DNA of 64,000 bases from Pararhizobium arenae (GTDB lineage: Bacteria; Pseudomonadota; Alphaproteobacteria; Rhizobiales; Rhizobiaceae). A program made the translations under genes and the position numbers. The stretch covers positions 167,193 through 231,192 of the forward strand of contig NZ_MOOY01000009.1 of NCBI RefSeq assembly GCF_001931685.1, in the 5' to 3' direction. Below the pieces are notes generated by a model. It saw only the letters and a list, made by a program, of their open reading frames with translations. It was not told the DNA's origin and made no database searches. Within the stretch, counting starts at the first letter, position 1; each line of letters starts with the position of its first letter. Positions 1 to 10,746 of this stretch are shown one piece after another.

Positions 1-2
1 GC

Positions 3-110
3 ACGCACTTCCCCGACAAAATCAATAAAATCAAAGACCGGACATTTGCGGATATGCCCCCTGATGGCAAGTGGCGCTTTGCCCTGGGAACACTCACATC
101 ACCAGCTTAA
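3..110 (+). CDS. possible 3' end of an upstream gene (partial)
   Basis: An open frame runs in from the left edge and stops at TAA 108-110, giving a 35-residue tail that ends in GTLTSPA. No family is recognised from this short piece. The other frames in this stretch are less convincing. It is listed only because a gene could enter the window here; it may be chance reading of intergenic DNA. Confidence 0.2.
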   Translation, partial: THFPDKINKIKDRTFADMPPDGKWRFALGTLTSPA

Positions 111-196
111 AGCAAAATGCCCCGAAAAGGACAACGCATGCACCTTGCGGAAAAATTAGGCATGCGAACGCAAGTTTTGCGCAGAAATTTTTATCA

Positions 197-230
197 TTCG
201 ATAAATTTTTGACCTTTCGATAAATATTTG
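197..230 (+). promoter_or_regulatory. direct repeat upstream of rutA, candidate operator
   Basis: Two 15-base copies, TTCGATAAATTTTTG at 197-211 and TTCGATAAATATTTG at 216-230, differ at one base and lie 19 bp apart, about two helical turns. They sit in an AT-rich stretch about 120 bp before the rutA start, where a promoter or regulator site is expected. No match to the E. coli RutR box was recognised, so the binding protein is unknown. Confidence 0.35.
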
Positions 231-347
231 CATCAGCGAGAAACGCAAGGCATTGATTTTTATAGGTTTACGCAAACTGGCACGCTTCCTGCTTTCTTGT
301 TCTCATCAGAAAAGCTCGCTTGCAGCGACAATGTGGAGAACAGGCTC

Positions 348-1435
<1,088 letters not shown>

Positions 1436-1439
<4 letters not shown>

Positions 1440-2176
1440 GCGAGGCTGTCGTGGCAGGCTACCAGCCCCGTCCTGAACTGACGAAAAGCGTGACCCTTCC
1501 GGCCCGCCCGGAACCGATCACGCTCAAGCCATCGGAAACCGCCGTCGTCGTCGTCGATATGCAAAATGCCTATTCGACCGAAGGTGGCTATGTCGATCTC
1601 GCCGGCTTCGACATTTCCGGTGCGAAGGGCACGATTGCCAATATCGGCAAGACGCTCGATGCAGCCCGTGCCGCCGGCGTTCTGGTCGTCTATTTCCAGA
1701 ATGGCTGGGACAAGGATTACATCGAGGCCGGCGGCCCCGGCTCGCCCAACTGGCATAAATCCAACGCCTTGAAGCACATGCGGGCCAATCCTGATCTGCA
1801 GGGCCAACTGCTCGCCAAAGGCACCTGGGATTACGCGATCGTTGACGAGCTTCAGCCGCAGCCCGGCGATATCCTCGTGCCGAAGACGCGCTATTCCGGT
1901 TTCTTCAACACCAATATGGACAGCGTTCTGCGCGCCCGCGGCATCCGCAACCTCGTCTTCGTCGGCATCGCCACCAATGTCTGCGTCGAAAGCTCGCTGC
2001 GCGATGCCTTCCACCTCGAATATTTCGGCGTGATGCTGGAAGACGCGACCCATCATCTGGGCCCGGACTTCATCCAGCAGGCAACCGTTTACAATGTCGA
2101 GAAATTCTTCGGCTGGGTCGCGACCGTCAACGACTTCTGCGGTGCCATCAGCCAGGCAGCACCCGCCGACGTCTGA
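1436..2176 (+). CDS. rutB: ureidoacrylate amidohydrolase RutB
   Basis: Isochorismatase-like cysteine hydrolase that cleaves (peroxy)ureidoacrylate made by RutA, releasing carbamate and an aminoacrylate. The 246-residue product shows the family's acidic residue in [10 protein letters not shown] near residue 42 and the nucleophile Cys183 in [15 protein letters not shown]. The ATG overlaps the rutA stop by four bases, indicating translational coupling. Length and motif order are as expected for RutB, so the assignment is firm when combined with context. Confidence 0.94.
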
Positions 2177-2202
2177 ACCCAATTATCAAAGAGGAGAACA
2201 GC

Positions 2203-2592
2203 ATGCCCAAGACTATCGTCGTGCCCACCGGCACCCAGAAGCCGCTCGCCCCATACTCGCCCGGCGCCCTCGCCGACGGCATCCTTTACGTTTCGGGCAC
2301 CCTGCCCTTCGACAAAAACAACGATGTGGTCCATGTCGGCGATGCCGAAGCGCAGACGCGCCATGTGCTGGAAACGATCAAGAGCGTGATCGAAACCGCC
2401 GGCGGCACCATGGATGACGTCACCATGAACCACATTTTCCTGACGGACTGGGCCAATTACGGCGCGCTCAACAAGGTTTATGCGGAATACTTCCCGGGCG
2501 ACAAGCCGGCCCGCTACTGCGTTCAGACCGGCCTCGTGAAACCGGATGCGCTGGTCGAGATGGCCACAGTCGCCCATATCGGCAAGAAGTAG
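2203..2592 (+). CDS. rutC: aminoacrylate deaminase RutC (RidA family)
   Basis: A 129-residue RidA/YjgF/UK114 family protein. In the Rut pathway RutC acts on the 3-aminoacrylate product of RutB. The sequence carries the family features [20 protein letters not shown] at the N-terminus, [10 protein letters not shown], and the C-terminal [15 protein letters not shown] clear Shine-Dalgarno (AGAGGAGAA) precedes the ATG, 26 bp after rutB. Orthology to RutC rather than housekeeping RidA rests on operon position. Confidence 0.92.
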   Translation: MPKTIVVPTGTQKPLAPYSPGALADGILYVSGTLPFDKNNDVVHVGDAEAQTRHVLETIKSVIETAGGTMDDVTMNHIFLTDWANYGALNKVYAEYFPGDKPARYCVQTGLVKPDALVEMATVAHIGKK

Positions 2593-2596
2593 TCCC

Positions 2597-3385
2597 ATGC
2601 ACTTCGAGGTTCACGGACGACAGGACGAAGCGGCAAGGACGATCGTCCTGTCGTCCGGCCTCGGCGGCTCCGGCACCTATTGGGCCCCGCAGTTGCCGGC
2701 GCTCACCGAACGGTTCCGCGTCGTCACCTATGATCATCGGGGCACGGGACGAACCGGAGGCACCGTTCCGGAAGATGGGGGCATCGCCGCGATGGCCGAC
2801 GATGTCATGGCAATCGTCGAGGCGCTCGGGCTTCCACGTTTTGACTTCATGGGCCATGCGCTTGGCGGCCTAATCGGTCTCGAAATTGCCAGACGCCATC
2901 CCGACCTCATAGACTGCCTGATCCTGATCAACGCCTGGGGCAAGGCCGATCCGCATTCCGGCCGCTGCTTTGACGCCCGTATCGCGCTGCTTGAAAACAC
3001 CGGGATCGAAGCCTTTGTGAAAGCGCAGCCGCTCTTCCTCTACCCGGCCGTCTGGATGTCGGAAAATGCCGAGCGCATGGCGGCTGACGAAGCCCATGGA
3101 ATCGCGCATTTCCAAGGGCGTGATAATGTGCTGCGCAGGATCGCAGCCTTGCGAGCTTTCGATATCGAGGCAGACCTCGCAGACCTTGAGGTGGAAACCC
3201 TCGTTGTCGCGACCAAGGACGATCTGCTGGTGCCCTACACCCGCTCTCTGGCGCTGGTGGAAGCCATGCCAAAGGCAGAACTGGCCCTCTTCGATTTCGG
3301 CGCCCATGCCGTGAACATCGTCTATCCCGACCTGTTCAACGAAACCGTCATCAATTTCCTCACGCGACCGGAGCCTCGCTCATGA
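2597..3385 (+). CDS. rutD: alpha/beta hydrolase RutD
   Basis: A 262-residue alpha/beta-hydrolase fold protein linked to breakdown of aminoacrylate or its carbamate in the Rut pathway. The start at ATG 2597, four bases after the rutC stop, gives [20 protein letters not shown]. The nucleophile elbow reads GHALGG, with alanine where a normal hydrolase has serine; as I recall this substitution is typical of RutD, so it is probably not damage. The stop overlaps rutF (ATGA at 3382-3385). Confidence 0.9.
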   Translation: MHFEVHGRQDEAARTIVLSSGLGGSGTYWAPQLPALTERFRVVTYDHRGTGRTGGTVPEDGGIAAMADDVMAIVEALGLPRFDFMGHALGGLIGLEIARRHPDLIDCLILINAWGKADPHSGRCFDARIALLENTGIEAFVKAQPLFLYPAVWMSENAERMAADEAHGIAHFQGRDNVLRRIAALRAFDIEADLADLEVETLVVATKDDLLVPYTRSLALVEAMPKAELALFDFGAHAVNIVYPDLFNETVINFLTRPEPRS

Positions 3386-3915
3386 CTGCATATTCCTCGA
3401 CGATGGAGCGCTCGAACCCCGCCGTGGCAGATTTTGGCGCCGATGACCGCAAAGCCGACTTTCGCAACGCCATGGCGCGGCTTGGTGCTGCCGTCAATAT
3501 CGTCACGACGGACGGTCCCGGCGGCTTGGCCGGCTTTGCGGCAACCGCCGTCTGCAGCGTCACCGACAATCCGCCGACCCTTCTCGTTTGTCTCAATCGA
3601 ACGTCCTCGGCACACCCTGCCGTCGATGCAAACCGCGTACTGTGCGTCAACATTCTGGAACACGGTCATGAAGAGCTAAGCCGGCTCTTCGGCGGCAAGA
3701 CGCCGGTTGCCGAGCGTTTTGCCGGCGCACGATGGTCGACGCTGGAAACAGGCGCGCCGGCCCTGGAAGATGCGCTTGTGTCCCTCGATTGCCGGATCAA
3801 AACCGTCTCGGACGGCGGGACGCACGACATCCTGATCTGCGAGGTCGTCTCGATCCGGGAAAACGAAGGCGGTCAGGCGCTCATCTATTTCAATCGCCGC
3901 TATCACACCCTGTAG
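3382..3915 (+). CDS. rutF: flavin reductase RutF
   Basis: A 177-residue NAD(P)H:FMN oxidoreductase of the flavin-reductase-like family that would supply reduced FMN to RutA. Visible features are [39 protein letters not shown] and the [11 protein letters not shown] segment near the C-terminus. It is the last gene of the operon. RutE (malonic semialdehyde reductase/nitroreductase) and RutG (uracil permease) are absent here, so their roles must be filled elsewhere. Confidence 0.92.
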   Translation: MTAYSSTMERSNPAVADFGADDRKADFRNAMARLGAAVNIVTTDGPGGLAGFAATAVCSVTDNPPTLLVCLNRTSSAHPAVDANRVLCVNILEHGHEELSRLFGGKTPVAERFAGARWSTLETGAPALEDALVSLDCRIKTVSDGGTHDILICEVVSIRENEGGQALIYFNRRYHTL

Positions 3916-4038
3916 CCCTTCACGTTCCCGCGATCCCTTGTCGAGAGCCGCGTCTGCATCTGGCGCGGGATGAAGCTTTGGCGTAAGGACGAGGGCGAGG
4001 AAGCGTCGTGGCCTGACGCTTGAGCGGTGGAGCTTTTG

Positions 4039-4764
4039 ATGAACCGTCAGACGTTGCGTGTGGATATAAAGTCAGCAGGAACAGGATTTGCGTCTTTGCT
4101 TTTCGCCGTCGGAGTAGCGATGCTGGCCACACCCTCCATGGCCGCACAATGCGCCGGATCACCCGCCGCCGGCGTGGACTGGCAGGAATGCAACAAGAAG
4201 AATGTCGAGCTGCAATCCAGCGACCTGCAGAACGCGAACCTCTACAGTTCCGATTTCTCGCAGACAGATTTCTCCGGCTCCAACCTGAGCGGCGCCAATC
4301 TGGAAAAGGCGACCATGGTCAGGACCTGGTTTGAAGGCTCGACGGCTTCCAAAACCAATTTCTCCCGCGTTGAGGCGTACCGGTCCAACTTCGGGAAGAT
4401 TTCCGCAGAGGGCGCAAGCTTCGTCAGCGCCGAGTTGCAGCGCGCCAATTTTGCCGGAGCGCAGCTGAAAAACGTCGATTTCGAAAAGGCGGAACTCGGC
4501 CGCACGGACTTCAGTCAGGCGACGATCGCCAATGCCAGCTTCGCCTATGCCAACCTGTCGCGCGCGATCTTCAATGGCACTGTCGTCGAAGGGCCCATGG
4601 CGTTCGACGGCGCCTTCATGTTCCTGACCCGTATCGAGGGGCTGGATCTTTCAGCCGCCACCGGCCTCCAGCAGCAGCAGATCGACCTTGCCTGCGGCGA
4701 TGCCGATACAAAGCTGCCCGCAGGTCTCAAGGCATCTTCGAACTGGCCCTGTTCTTCGGACTGA
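4039..4764 (+). CDS. secreted pentapeptide-repeat protein
   Basis: A 241-residue protein with an N-terminal signal peptide (hydrophobic segment ending PSMAAQ) followed by A(D/N)LxX pentapeptide repeats such as LQNANLYSSDFSQTDFSG and NLSGANLEKA, roughly residues 60-190, predicted to fold as a right-handed quadrilateral beta-helix in the periplasm. The ATG at 4039 was chosen because GGTGGAG lies about eight bases upstream; a GTG at 4027 is in frame. Function is unknown. No neighbour suggests one. Confidence 0.75.
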   Translation: MNRQTLRVDIKSAGTGFASLLFAVGVAMLATPSMAAQCAGSPAAGVDWQECNKKNVELQSSDLQNANLYSSDFSQTDFSGSNLSGANLEKATMVRTWFEGSTASKTNFSRVEAYRSNFGKISAEGASFVSAELQRANFAGAQLKNVDFEKAELGRTDFSQATIANASFAYANLSRAIFNGTVVEGPMAFDGAFMFLTRIEGLDLSAATGLQQQQIDLACGDADTKLPAGLKASSNWPCSSD

Positions 4765-4875
4765 TGAGCAAGCTCTCCGCTACACGGTTGCGCGTGCGAC
4801 AAGTCACGTCACGGCTTGAACCGAAACGCATCATCCATTACCTCCCGGAATGAATCTGATGAACGGCAGGAAACC

Positions 4876-5130
4876 ATGGCAGCGCGCGACCGATATTCAC
4901 GCAAACTTGAATGTGCCCGATGCCGAAATGAAGGTTACGCCGAGGTCTCTGAAGCTGACAAAAGCAGTCGGAGCGATCCGGATTTCAAGGTCGATTCCCT
5001 GCCCGTCGGATTTTCGACAGAACGGCCAGCGCGTGATCCCGCAAAACACATGATCCGATGCCGCTGCGGCCATGTCTTTGCTTTCAAACAGAAAAGCTAT
5101 TACCCGCCAGGGGGCGAGCCGAGAGCCTGA
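4876..5130 (+). CDS. small zinc-ribbon-like hypothetical protein
   Basis: An 84-residue hydrophilic protein with a CARC pair near the N-terminus and an RCRCGH pair near residue 65, a spacing that could bind one zinc ion. The ATG at 4876 follows an AGGAA sequence; the frame is open further upstream from 4816. No family is recognised. A nucleic-acid or regulatory role is only a guess from the cysteine pattern. Confidence 0.5.
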   Translation: MAARDRYSRKLECARCRNEGYAEVSEADKSSRSDPDFKVDSLPVGFSTERPARDPAKHMIRCRCGHVFAFKQKSYYPPGGEPRA

Positions 5131-5361
5131 CCTTCAGAAGAACCGATTGAGGCAAAGGGTAAGAAACCCGTAGAACATCGCCGAGATCGCCAACGGCGAT
5201 ATTTACCCTGTCTGAAGGTCGCGTCTGCCCTATCTTCCTGCCTGCCGAGATTCGCAGTATAATTCTGCATCGGACTTCGAGAGATCACAATCTTCCCAGC
5301 CTGATGGAACCAATCAGCAACTGCGGTGTTGCTTTTGCAGTTGGAAACGGGAGTATCTCAC

Positions 5362-5523
5362 ATGCTCGCAAAATTTTCCTATATCGCTTTTGGATTCGTT
5401 ATCGGCGCTGGCCTCCTGCTGGCCGCGACAAGCTTCTCTACTGACACATCCGCGCTTCAGAAAACCGGACGGTTAAACGGTACGGTCGCACCTGTCGATT
5501 TCCAGATGGACCGGTTTGGATAA
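5362..5523 (+). CDS. small single-pass membrane protein
   Basis: A 53-residue product with one hydrophobic segment (FSYIAFGFVIGAGLLLAATS, about residues 4-23) that could be a membrane anchor or uncleaved signal, followed by a short polar tail. A GGGAG sequence lies about 10 bases before the ATG. No family is recognised and no partner gene is evident. Confidence 0.45.
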   Translation: MLAKFSYIAFGFVIGAGLLLAATSFSTDTSALQKTGRLNGTVAPVDFQMDRFG

Positions 5524-5630
5524 CGACACCACTTGCAGGTCAAGACGGCACGATCGAGCGGCCGGCCTCGGAAGTCGGCTGCTTTCCTCGGATCGACGTA
5601 ATTTGTGTTGTGTCTAAACTGGCGAATATA

Positions 5631-5834
5631 TCAGGCCGTGTTCATGGCACTTTTGAGAGCAGACCCGTCGTGCACACCGCTCTGGAAGTGCATGATCAGT
5701 TCTTTTGCGGCTGCCGTACCCTCTTGCGATTGCACGTCAATCGACTTGTCGCGGCAGATGGATCGCAGGAGGCCGTGCAGCATCTCAAGCTCACCCGGCA
5801 TGATGGGGGTCTCATTGTAGGTTGAAGCGGTCAT
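5631..5834 (-). CDS. small conserved-looking hypothetical protein
   Basis: A 67-residue soluble protein beginning MTASTYNETPIMPGELEML. The start is strongly supported by a GGAGGAG Shine-Dalgarno just upstream on the minus strand. The sequence (RSICRDKSIDVQSQEGTAAA, then ELIMHFQSG) resembles small proteins common in rhizobial genomes. No function can be assigned. Confidence 0.6.
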   Translation of the reverse strand: MTASTYNETPIMPGELEMLHGLLRSICRDKSIDVQSQEGTAAAKELIMHFQSGVHDGSALKSAMNTA

Positions 5835-6102
5835 ATTCTCCTCCTCCGGAGGGTGAAAGCATCAAAGCAGCAATATTGCCGCCGCGCTCCCTTCACTGAC
5901 TACCAAACCATTGTCGCGACAATCATGTCATCAGCAGGTTTTCAGCCATCACATTCCCGCGATCTGATTTTGCACATAGGGCACGGCTCTCCTTACGCGC
6001 CGGAAGGTAAACGAAAACTTCCGCCAAACCCTTGAAGTGACTTGTCGCGGTCATCTCACAACTTTAGGGTCTGCCTGCATCGCCAAGACAAAAGGACATC
6101 CC

Positions 6103-7071
6103 ATGGCCACCGGTTTGATCGCCCTTCTCGACGACATCGCGGCCATCGCCAAGCTCGCAGCCGCGTCCCTCGATGACGTTGCGGCCCAAACGGCAAAGGC
6201 GAGCGCGAAGGCTGCAGGGGTCGTCATCGACGACGCGGCTGTCACGCCGCGTTACGTGGTTGGCCTGTCACCTGCACGCGAATTGCCTATCATCGGCCGG
6301 ATTGCGCTTGGATCGCTGAAAAACAAGCTGCTTTTCCTTCTGCCGATCGGCCTGCTTCTTTCGTACTTCGCACCGTTCGTCATCACGCCGCTGCTCATGC
6401 TGGGCGGTGTCTACCTCTGCTACGAGGGCGCGGAAAAACTGTATGAGGCGCTGTTTCCGCACGCTGCGCATCAGCATGAAGAGGAAATCTCGGCAGCGCC
6501 CGCCGATCCCACCGCCCTGGAAAACCAGAAGGTATCCGGCGCCATCCGCACGGACTTCATCCTGTCGGCAGAAATCATGGCACTCACCCTTGCCAATGTT
6601 TCGGCATCCAGTTTCTACACCCAGGCGGCCGTCCTGGCTTCCGTCGGCATTCTCATCACCCTCGCGGTCTATGGCGTCGTGGCGCTTATCGTCAAAGCCG
6701 ACGACATCGGGCTTGTCCTTGCAAAATCGTCGGCCGGGCCCGTAAGGCTGTTCGGGCGCGGCCTTGTTGCCGGCATGCCCGGTTTTCTTCGGATACTGGC
6801 TGCCATCGGCACTGCCGCGATGCTCTGGGTCGGCGGCAGCATTCTGGTCCATGGCCTTGCCCAGCTCGGATACCATGCGCCGGAAGACGTGATCCACGGG
6901 CTTGCAGCCCAGGTCGCTGGCGTAGCGGGCGTGGCACACGGCGTTATCGAATGGCTCGCCACCTCGGCCATCCAGGCAGTTATCGCAATCGTTGTCGGGG
7001 CGGTGACGATCCTGATCCTGACCTTTGCCGTGGCGCCCATAAAGCGGCAGTTCGGCACCGCACGCCACTGA
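6103..7071 (+). CDS. DUF808 family inner membrane protein
   Basis: A 322-residue protein of the DUF808/YedI family. The N-terminal amphipathic part (LIALLDDIAAIAKLAAASLDD) and the basic stretch before the first membrane segment are typical. Several hydrophobic segments follow, for example LFLLPIGLLLSYFAPFVITP and the C-terminal AVIAIVVGAVTILILTFAVA. The ATG at 6103 gives the family N-terminus. The role of this family is unknown; it sits in the inner membrane and here appears to be a single-gene unit. Confidence 0.85.
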   Translation: MATGLIALLDDIAAIAKLAAASLDDVAAQTAKASAKAAGVVIDDAAVTPRYVVGLSPARELPIIGRIALGSLKNKLLFLLPIGLLLSYFAPFVITPLLMLGGVYLCYEGAEKLYEALFPHAAHQHEEEISAAPADPTALENQKVSGAIRTDFILSAEIMALTLANVSASSFYTQAAVLASVGILITLAVYGVVALIVKADDIGLVLAKSSAGPVRLFGRGLVAGMPGFLRILAAIGTAAMLWVGGSILVHGLAQLGYHAPEDVIHGLAAQVAGVAGVAHGVIEWLATSAIQAVIAIVVGAVTILILTFAVAPIKRQFGTARH

Positions 7072-7226
7072 CACCGAGGACCGTTTTGCACGCAAGGAAA
7101 AAATAACGCTCGAAGCCTGCGCGCGAATCCTCTACGTCCCGGCTGCGACTTGAAACGCCAGCCCGGCGCAAGCCCCTGTTTATACAGTGCCTTCAGTCGA
7201 AATGAATTCGATCTGGAGACAATGAG

Positions 7227-7385
7227 ATGTCACACACCACTGAACTTCCCCCATCCCAAGCCGGCGAACGCGCTTTCTACCTGAGCGATGAGCAGATCGA
7301 AGAGCTGACCAACGCGCTGGTCTCGGCTCTCGATGATACTTTCCGCTTCCTTTCGGACAGCGCTCCGGCTCCTGCGACGCACTGA
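7227..7385 (+). CDS. 52-residue acidic hypothetical protein
   Basis: A short frame MSHTTELPPSQAGERAFYLS continuing through DEQIEELTNALVSALDD to a TGA at 7383-7385. CTGGAG lies upstream with suitable spacing, codon choice is GC-rich at third positions, and the central acidic helix looks like real protein. It has no recognisable family. Confidence 0.5.
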   Translation: MSHTTELPPSQAGERAFYLSDEQIEELTNALVSALDDTFRFLSDSAPAPATH

Positions 7386-7500
7386 AGCGACGAGCGGCAG
7401 GATCGAGCCTTCTCAACGAAAAAGCTTGCGCTCGATCAAGGCAAATGATGTGTCTTCGATTTAGGACGTTTGAAAAACGCCCTTGATGCGCGGAGACAAC

Positions 7501-8064
7501 ATGCCGCTTCTGCCTTTCGTGCTTTCCATCCTCGCCTTGCTGCTGACGCCGGGGCCGACGAACACGCTGCTTGCCATCGGCGGCGCTGCACAAGGCTTTC
7601 GCCGCGCGCTGCCGCTTGTTGCAGCGGAAATATCCGCCTATTTGCTGGTCGTCACGCCGCTGGCCACTGTTGCCGCCGGTTTCCTGACGGCCTATCCGAT
7701 GGTTGCGATCGCCTTGAAGGCCTGCTCGGCGGCCTGGATATTGTTCCTGGCGATCAGGCTCTGGCTGCCGCAGCGCCAAGACCTCGGCAGCGTCTCTTTC
7801 CGATCCGTGTTCTTCACCACCCTGTTGAACCCGAAGGCGATCATCATCGGGCTCGTGATCATGCCGCATGGAACGCTCTTCGAGATCGCCGGCAGTCTGG
7901 CGCTGTTTGCCGTTCTTATCCTGTTTGCGTCCGTATCCTGGCTGCTGTTCGGCGCGTTGGGTCTGGGACGCGTGCAATCCGTGGCACCCTCGGCGCTCAG
8001 ACGCGTGGCTTCCGCCGTGCTGCTCGGCTTTTCCGTGCTTTTGGCATCGAGCCTGATCGCGTGA
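7501..8064 (+). CDS. LysE/RhtB-type exporter
   Basis: A 187-residue inner membrane protein of the LysE superfamily (amino acid or metabolite exporters). The N-terminal signature LLLTPGPTNTLLAIGGAAQG and the LLNPKAIIIG motif in the middle are characteristic, with about five or six hydrophobic segments. The ATG at 7501 follows CGGAG; the frame is open from 7483. The substrate cannot be told from sequence. A second LysE family gene lies at 62187-62780. Confidence 0.85.
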   Translation: MPLLPFVLSILALLLTPGPTNTLLAIGGAAQGFRRALPLVAAEISAYLLVVTPLATVAAGFLTAYPMVAIALKACSAAWILFLAIRLWLPQRQDLGSVSFRSVFFTTLLNPKAIIIGLVIMPHGTLFEIAGSLALFAVLILFASVSWLLFGALGLGRVQSVAPSALRRVASAVLLGFSVLLASSLIA

Positions 8065-8067
8065 TGT

Positions 8068-8673
8068 CTATTCCGCGGCGTTGCGGACGTCCGCCTCAAT
8101 GGCGTAGGAGTAACCTTCAAGCATGCTGTAGGCCTTCTCGATCGCCTCGATCTGGCCCTCGGCCTTGGTGATGGCCTCGCCGATCGAATCGCATCGCGAG
8201 CGCAGCATGCTGCCCAGCACGTCGGCTCCGGAACGCCGACCGATCCTGCCCATGTGATTGCGCACGCGGCTGCGATGGCGCTCCATTTCAAGGATATGGA
8301 AACGGGCGCTGACGATCTCGTCGGAAAGCTTGCGCCGCATGGCGGCCACAGGGTCGTAGCTGCCGGGCTCACGCTCGTCCAGCAACACATCGTTTATAAG
8401 CGTTTCGAGAACCAGAAGCCCCTTGCGATCCGACGCATCGACAAGGGCGGGATCATATCCCGTATCGTCATAGACCTTGCGGCGGATAGGATCGAGCAGC
8501 AGCTCATAGGCCGTTTTCAGCTGGTCGAACGCCGCCACGTCGCCGCCACCGTCAGGATGAAGGCTCTTGGCCCGACGACGATAGGCGCTCTTGATAACCG
8601 CCGTCTCCGCGCCGCGCTCAACACCGACTATCTCGTAGGGATCGATCAAGGCTTCACCTGTCCTGCAACTCAT
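8068..8673 (-). CDS. J-domain protein
   Basis: A 201-residue protein with an N-terminal DnaJ domain (about residues 10-65) including the diagnostic HPD tripeptide in KSLHPDGGGD and the LLLDPIRRKVYDDTG helix end. The rest is a charged, helical, probably coiled-coil region without the glycine-rich or zinc domains of DnaJ, so this is a specialised Hsp70 co-chaperone. The start is uncertain: an AGGTGAA sequence points to a TTG at 8649 as an alternative. Confidence 0.75.
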   Translation of the reverse strand: MSCRTGEALIDPYEIVGVERGAETAVIKSAYRRRAKSLHPDGGGDVAAFDQLKTAYELLLDPIRRKVYDDTGYDPALVDASDRKGLLVLETLINDVLLDEREPGSYDPVAAMRRKLSDEIVSARFHILEMERHRSRVRNHMGRIGRRSGADVLGSMLRSRCDSIGEAITKAEGQIEAIEKAYSMLEGYSYAIEADVRNAAE

Positions 8674-8837
8674 CAACGGGAGCGATCTGTCGTAATCGCC
8701 GACGGCGAAAGCCGCAACATCAATTCGAATATCATACCCGATTCATGACTGCGATCCTGCCGACGAAGCGGTCATCCCATGCAAAACAGGTTCAAATCGT
8801 GGCAATCGCCACATTTTCCCCTCTACGATCGGCCCGC

Positions 8838-10556
8838 TCACTGCCCGCCGAACTGCGCCCTGTAGAGACGGCTGTACTGCCTGCCGGCCGCCAAGAGTTG
8901 TCCGTGGCGCCCCTCTTCGGCAATGCCGGAGCTGTCAACCACCACGATGCGGTCAGCCTCGCGAATCGTTGCCAGGCGATGGGCGATGATGAGCGTCGTG
9001 CGCCCTTCGGCAAGCTCCGCCAGCGAGCGCTGGATGGCCTGCTCGGTTTCGGTGTCGAGCGCCGATGTCGCCTCATCCAGGATCAGGATCGGTGGATTTT
9101 TCAGGAACATGCGGGCAATCGCGAGACGCTGTTTCTGGCCGCCCGAAAGCTTGACGCCGCGCTCGCCGATGATGGTGTCGAGACCGTTCGGCATGCTGGC
9201 GATGACCCCATCCAGCTCAGCACGACGGGCCGCCTCGAGAATCTCGGCTTCGCTGGCGCCCAGCCGGCCATAGCCAATATTCTCGCGGATGGTACCGGCA
9301 AACAGGAAGACATCCTGCTGCACAATGCCGATCTGCTGGCGCAACGACGTCAGCGTCATGTCCCTGATGTCGATACCATCAATGCTGATCGATCCTGCCG
9401 TCGCCTCGTAGAACCGAGGCAGGAGCGAACAGATGGTCGTCTTGCCGGCCCCGGAAGGCCCGACAAAGGCAATTGTCTCGCCGGCCTTGATGGACAGGTC
9501 AATGTTCACAAGCACCGGCTTGTCGGCGGAATAGCCGAAGGAAACGCCGCGATAGACGATATCACCCTTCAAGTGATCGACATGGATTGCATCCGGCTTA
9601 TCGGCAATATCCGGCTCGACATCCAGCAGCTCGCGAAAACGGCGGAAGCCCGCAATGCCCTTCGGATAGGTCTCAATCACCGAGTTGATCTTTTCCACTG
9701 GCCGGAAAAAGACGGTGACCAGCAGCAGGAAGCCGACAAAGCCGCCCGCGGTCAACTCACCCGCCAGCACGAAATAGGCGCCGGAGATCAGCACGATCAT
9801 CTGCGTCAGCCGCATGCTCATGTAGCTGAGCGACGTGCTCGCGGCCATGATGCGATAGGCGTCGAGCTTGGTGCGACGATAGTTCTGGTTGTCCTTCTCG
9901 AACAGTGCCCGCTCGTGATCCTCGTTGGCGAAGGCCTGCACCACCCGCATGCCGCCGACATTCTCCTCGATGCGGGCGTTGAAATCGCCTATCCGCCCAT
10001 ACAGAGCGCGAAAATTGTTGGTCATGCGGCTGCCGTAGCGGCTGGTGACCCAAGCCGTCAGCGGCACGACGATGGCGGTGATGAGCGCCAGTTTCCAGTT
10101 GACCGAAACCATCAGCGCGAGCGCACCGACGAAGGTCATCAAGGCGATGAACAGATCTTCCGGCCCGTGATGGGCGACCTCGCCGATTTCCTCAAGATCC
10201 TTGGTCAGGCGGCCGACGAGATGGCCGGTCTTCTGGTTGTCGAAGAAGCCGAAGGAAAGCTTCTGCAGGTGATCGAAAGCCACGCGGCGCATGTCGGTCT
10301 CGATATTGATGCCAAGCATGTGCCCCCAATAGGTGACGATCGCCATCAGCCCCGTATTGACCACGTAAACCGCCAGCAGCGCTGCCGAAGCAACCGCGAT
10401 CAGAACCCACTCCTGGCTGAGCAACAACCGGTCGACGAACAGCTTCACCGCCATCGGAAACCCGAGTTCCAGCAGCCCGGAGAGGATGGCGCAGCCGAAA
10501 TCGAGCAGGAACAACCCACGATAGGGACGATAGTAGGCAAAAAATTCACGCAGCAT
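8838..10556 (-). CDS. ABC transporter, fused permease and ATPase (MsbA-like)
   Basis: A 572-residue half-transporter: an ABC type 1 exporter membrane domain with about six helices (roughly residues 10-300), then a nucleotide-binding domain with Walker A GPSGAGKTT, signature LSGGQKQR and Walker B ILILDEATSALD. It would work as a homodimer in the inner membrane exporting lipid, peptide or drug. The substrate is not predictable. It is transcribed separately from the msr operon, which ends at a hairpin at 10687-10719. Confidence 0.9.
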   Translation of the reverse strand: MLREFFAYYRPYRGLFLLDFGCAILSGLLELGFPMAVKLFVDRLLLSQEWVLIAVASAALLAVYVVNTGLMAIVTYWGHMLGINIETDMRRVAFDHLQKLSFGFFDNQKTGHLVGRLTKDLEEIGEVAHHGPEDLFIALMTFVGALALMVSVNWKLALITAIVVPLTAWVTSRYGSRMTNNFRALYGRIGDFNARIEENVGGMRVVQAFANEDHERALFEKDNQNYRRTKLDAYRIMAASTSLSYMSMRLTQMIVLISGAYFVLAGELTAGGFVGFLLLVTVFFRPVEKINSVIETYPKGIAGFRRFRELLDVEPDIADKPDAIHVDHLKGDIVYRGVSFGYSADKPVLVNIDLSIKAGETIAFVGPSGAGKTTICSLLPRFYEATAGSISIDGIDIRDMTLTSLRQQIGIVQQDVFLFAGTIRENIGYGRLGASEAEILEAARRAELDGVIASMPNGLDTIIGERGVKLSGGQKQRLAIARMFLKNPPILILDEATSALDTETEQAIQRSLAELAEGRTTLIIAHRLATIREADRIVVVDSSGIAEEGRHGQLLAAGRQYSRLYRAQFGGQ

Positions 10557-10686
10557 GAAACTTACTCAGGCGGCAAGCGCAGAAGTTGCGCGGCGCAGGG
10601 ATTTAAAACTGGCATCCCTGTCTCATATTTGCCGCCCCGCGCCAAGAGCGGTCAGCCATAGCGCACAAAACGTTACCGCAAACCAA

Positions 10687-10719
10687 AATGGCGCCGGTCA
10701 TAGGAGGCCCGGCGCCATT
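10687..10719 (-). terminator. rho-independent terminator after msrA
   Basis: An 11-bp perfect stem (AATGGCGCCGG at 10687-10697 with its complement at 10709-10719) and an 11-base loop, followed on the minus strand by a short T run. It lies just beyond the msrA stop. Confidence 0.75.
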
Positions 10720-10746
10720 CAAAACGTCAGTTGCCCGTCAATCAGC

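Noticed and set aside
2870..2895. Missing serine nucleophile in RutD read as a broken gene
   Set aside because: As I recall, GHALG with alanine is the normal state in RutD proteins; the frame is intact and coupled to its neighbours.
8745..10661. 638-codon plus-strand frame opposite the ABC transporter
   Set aside because: Antisense shadow of a gene with Walker and signature motifs on the minus strand; its own product is rich in R, H, D and Q without domains.
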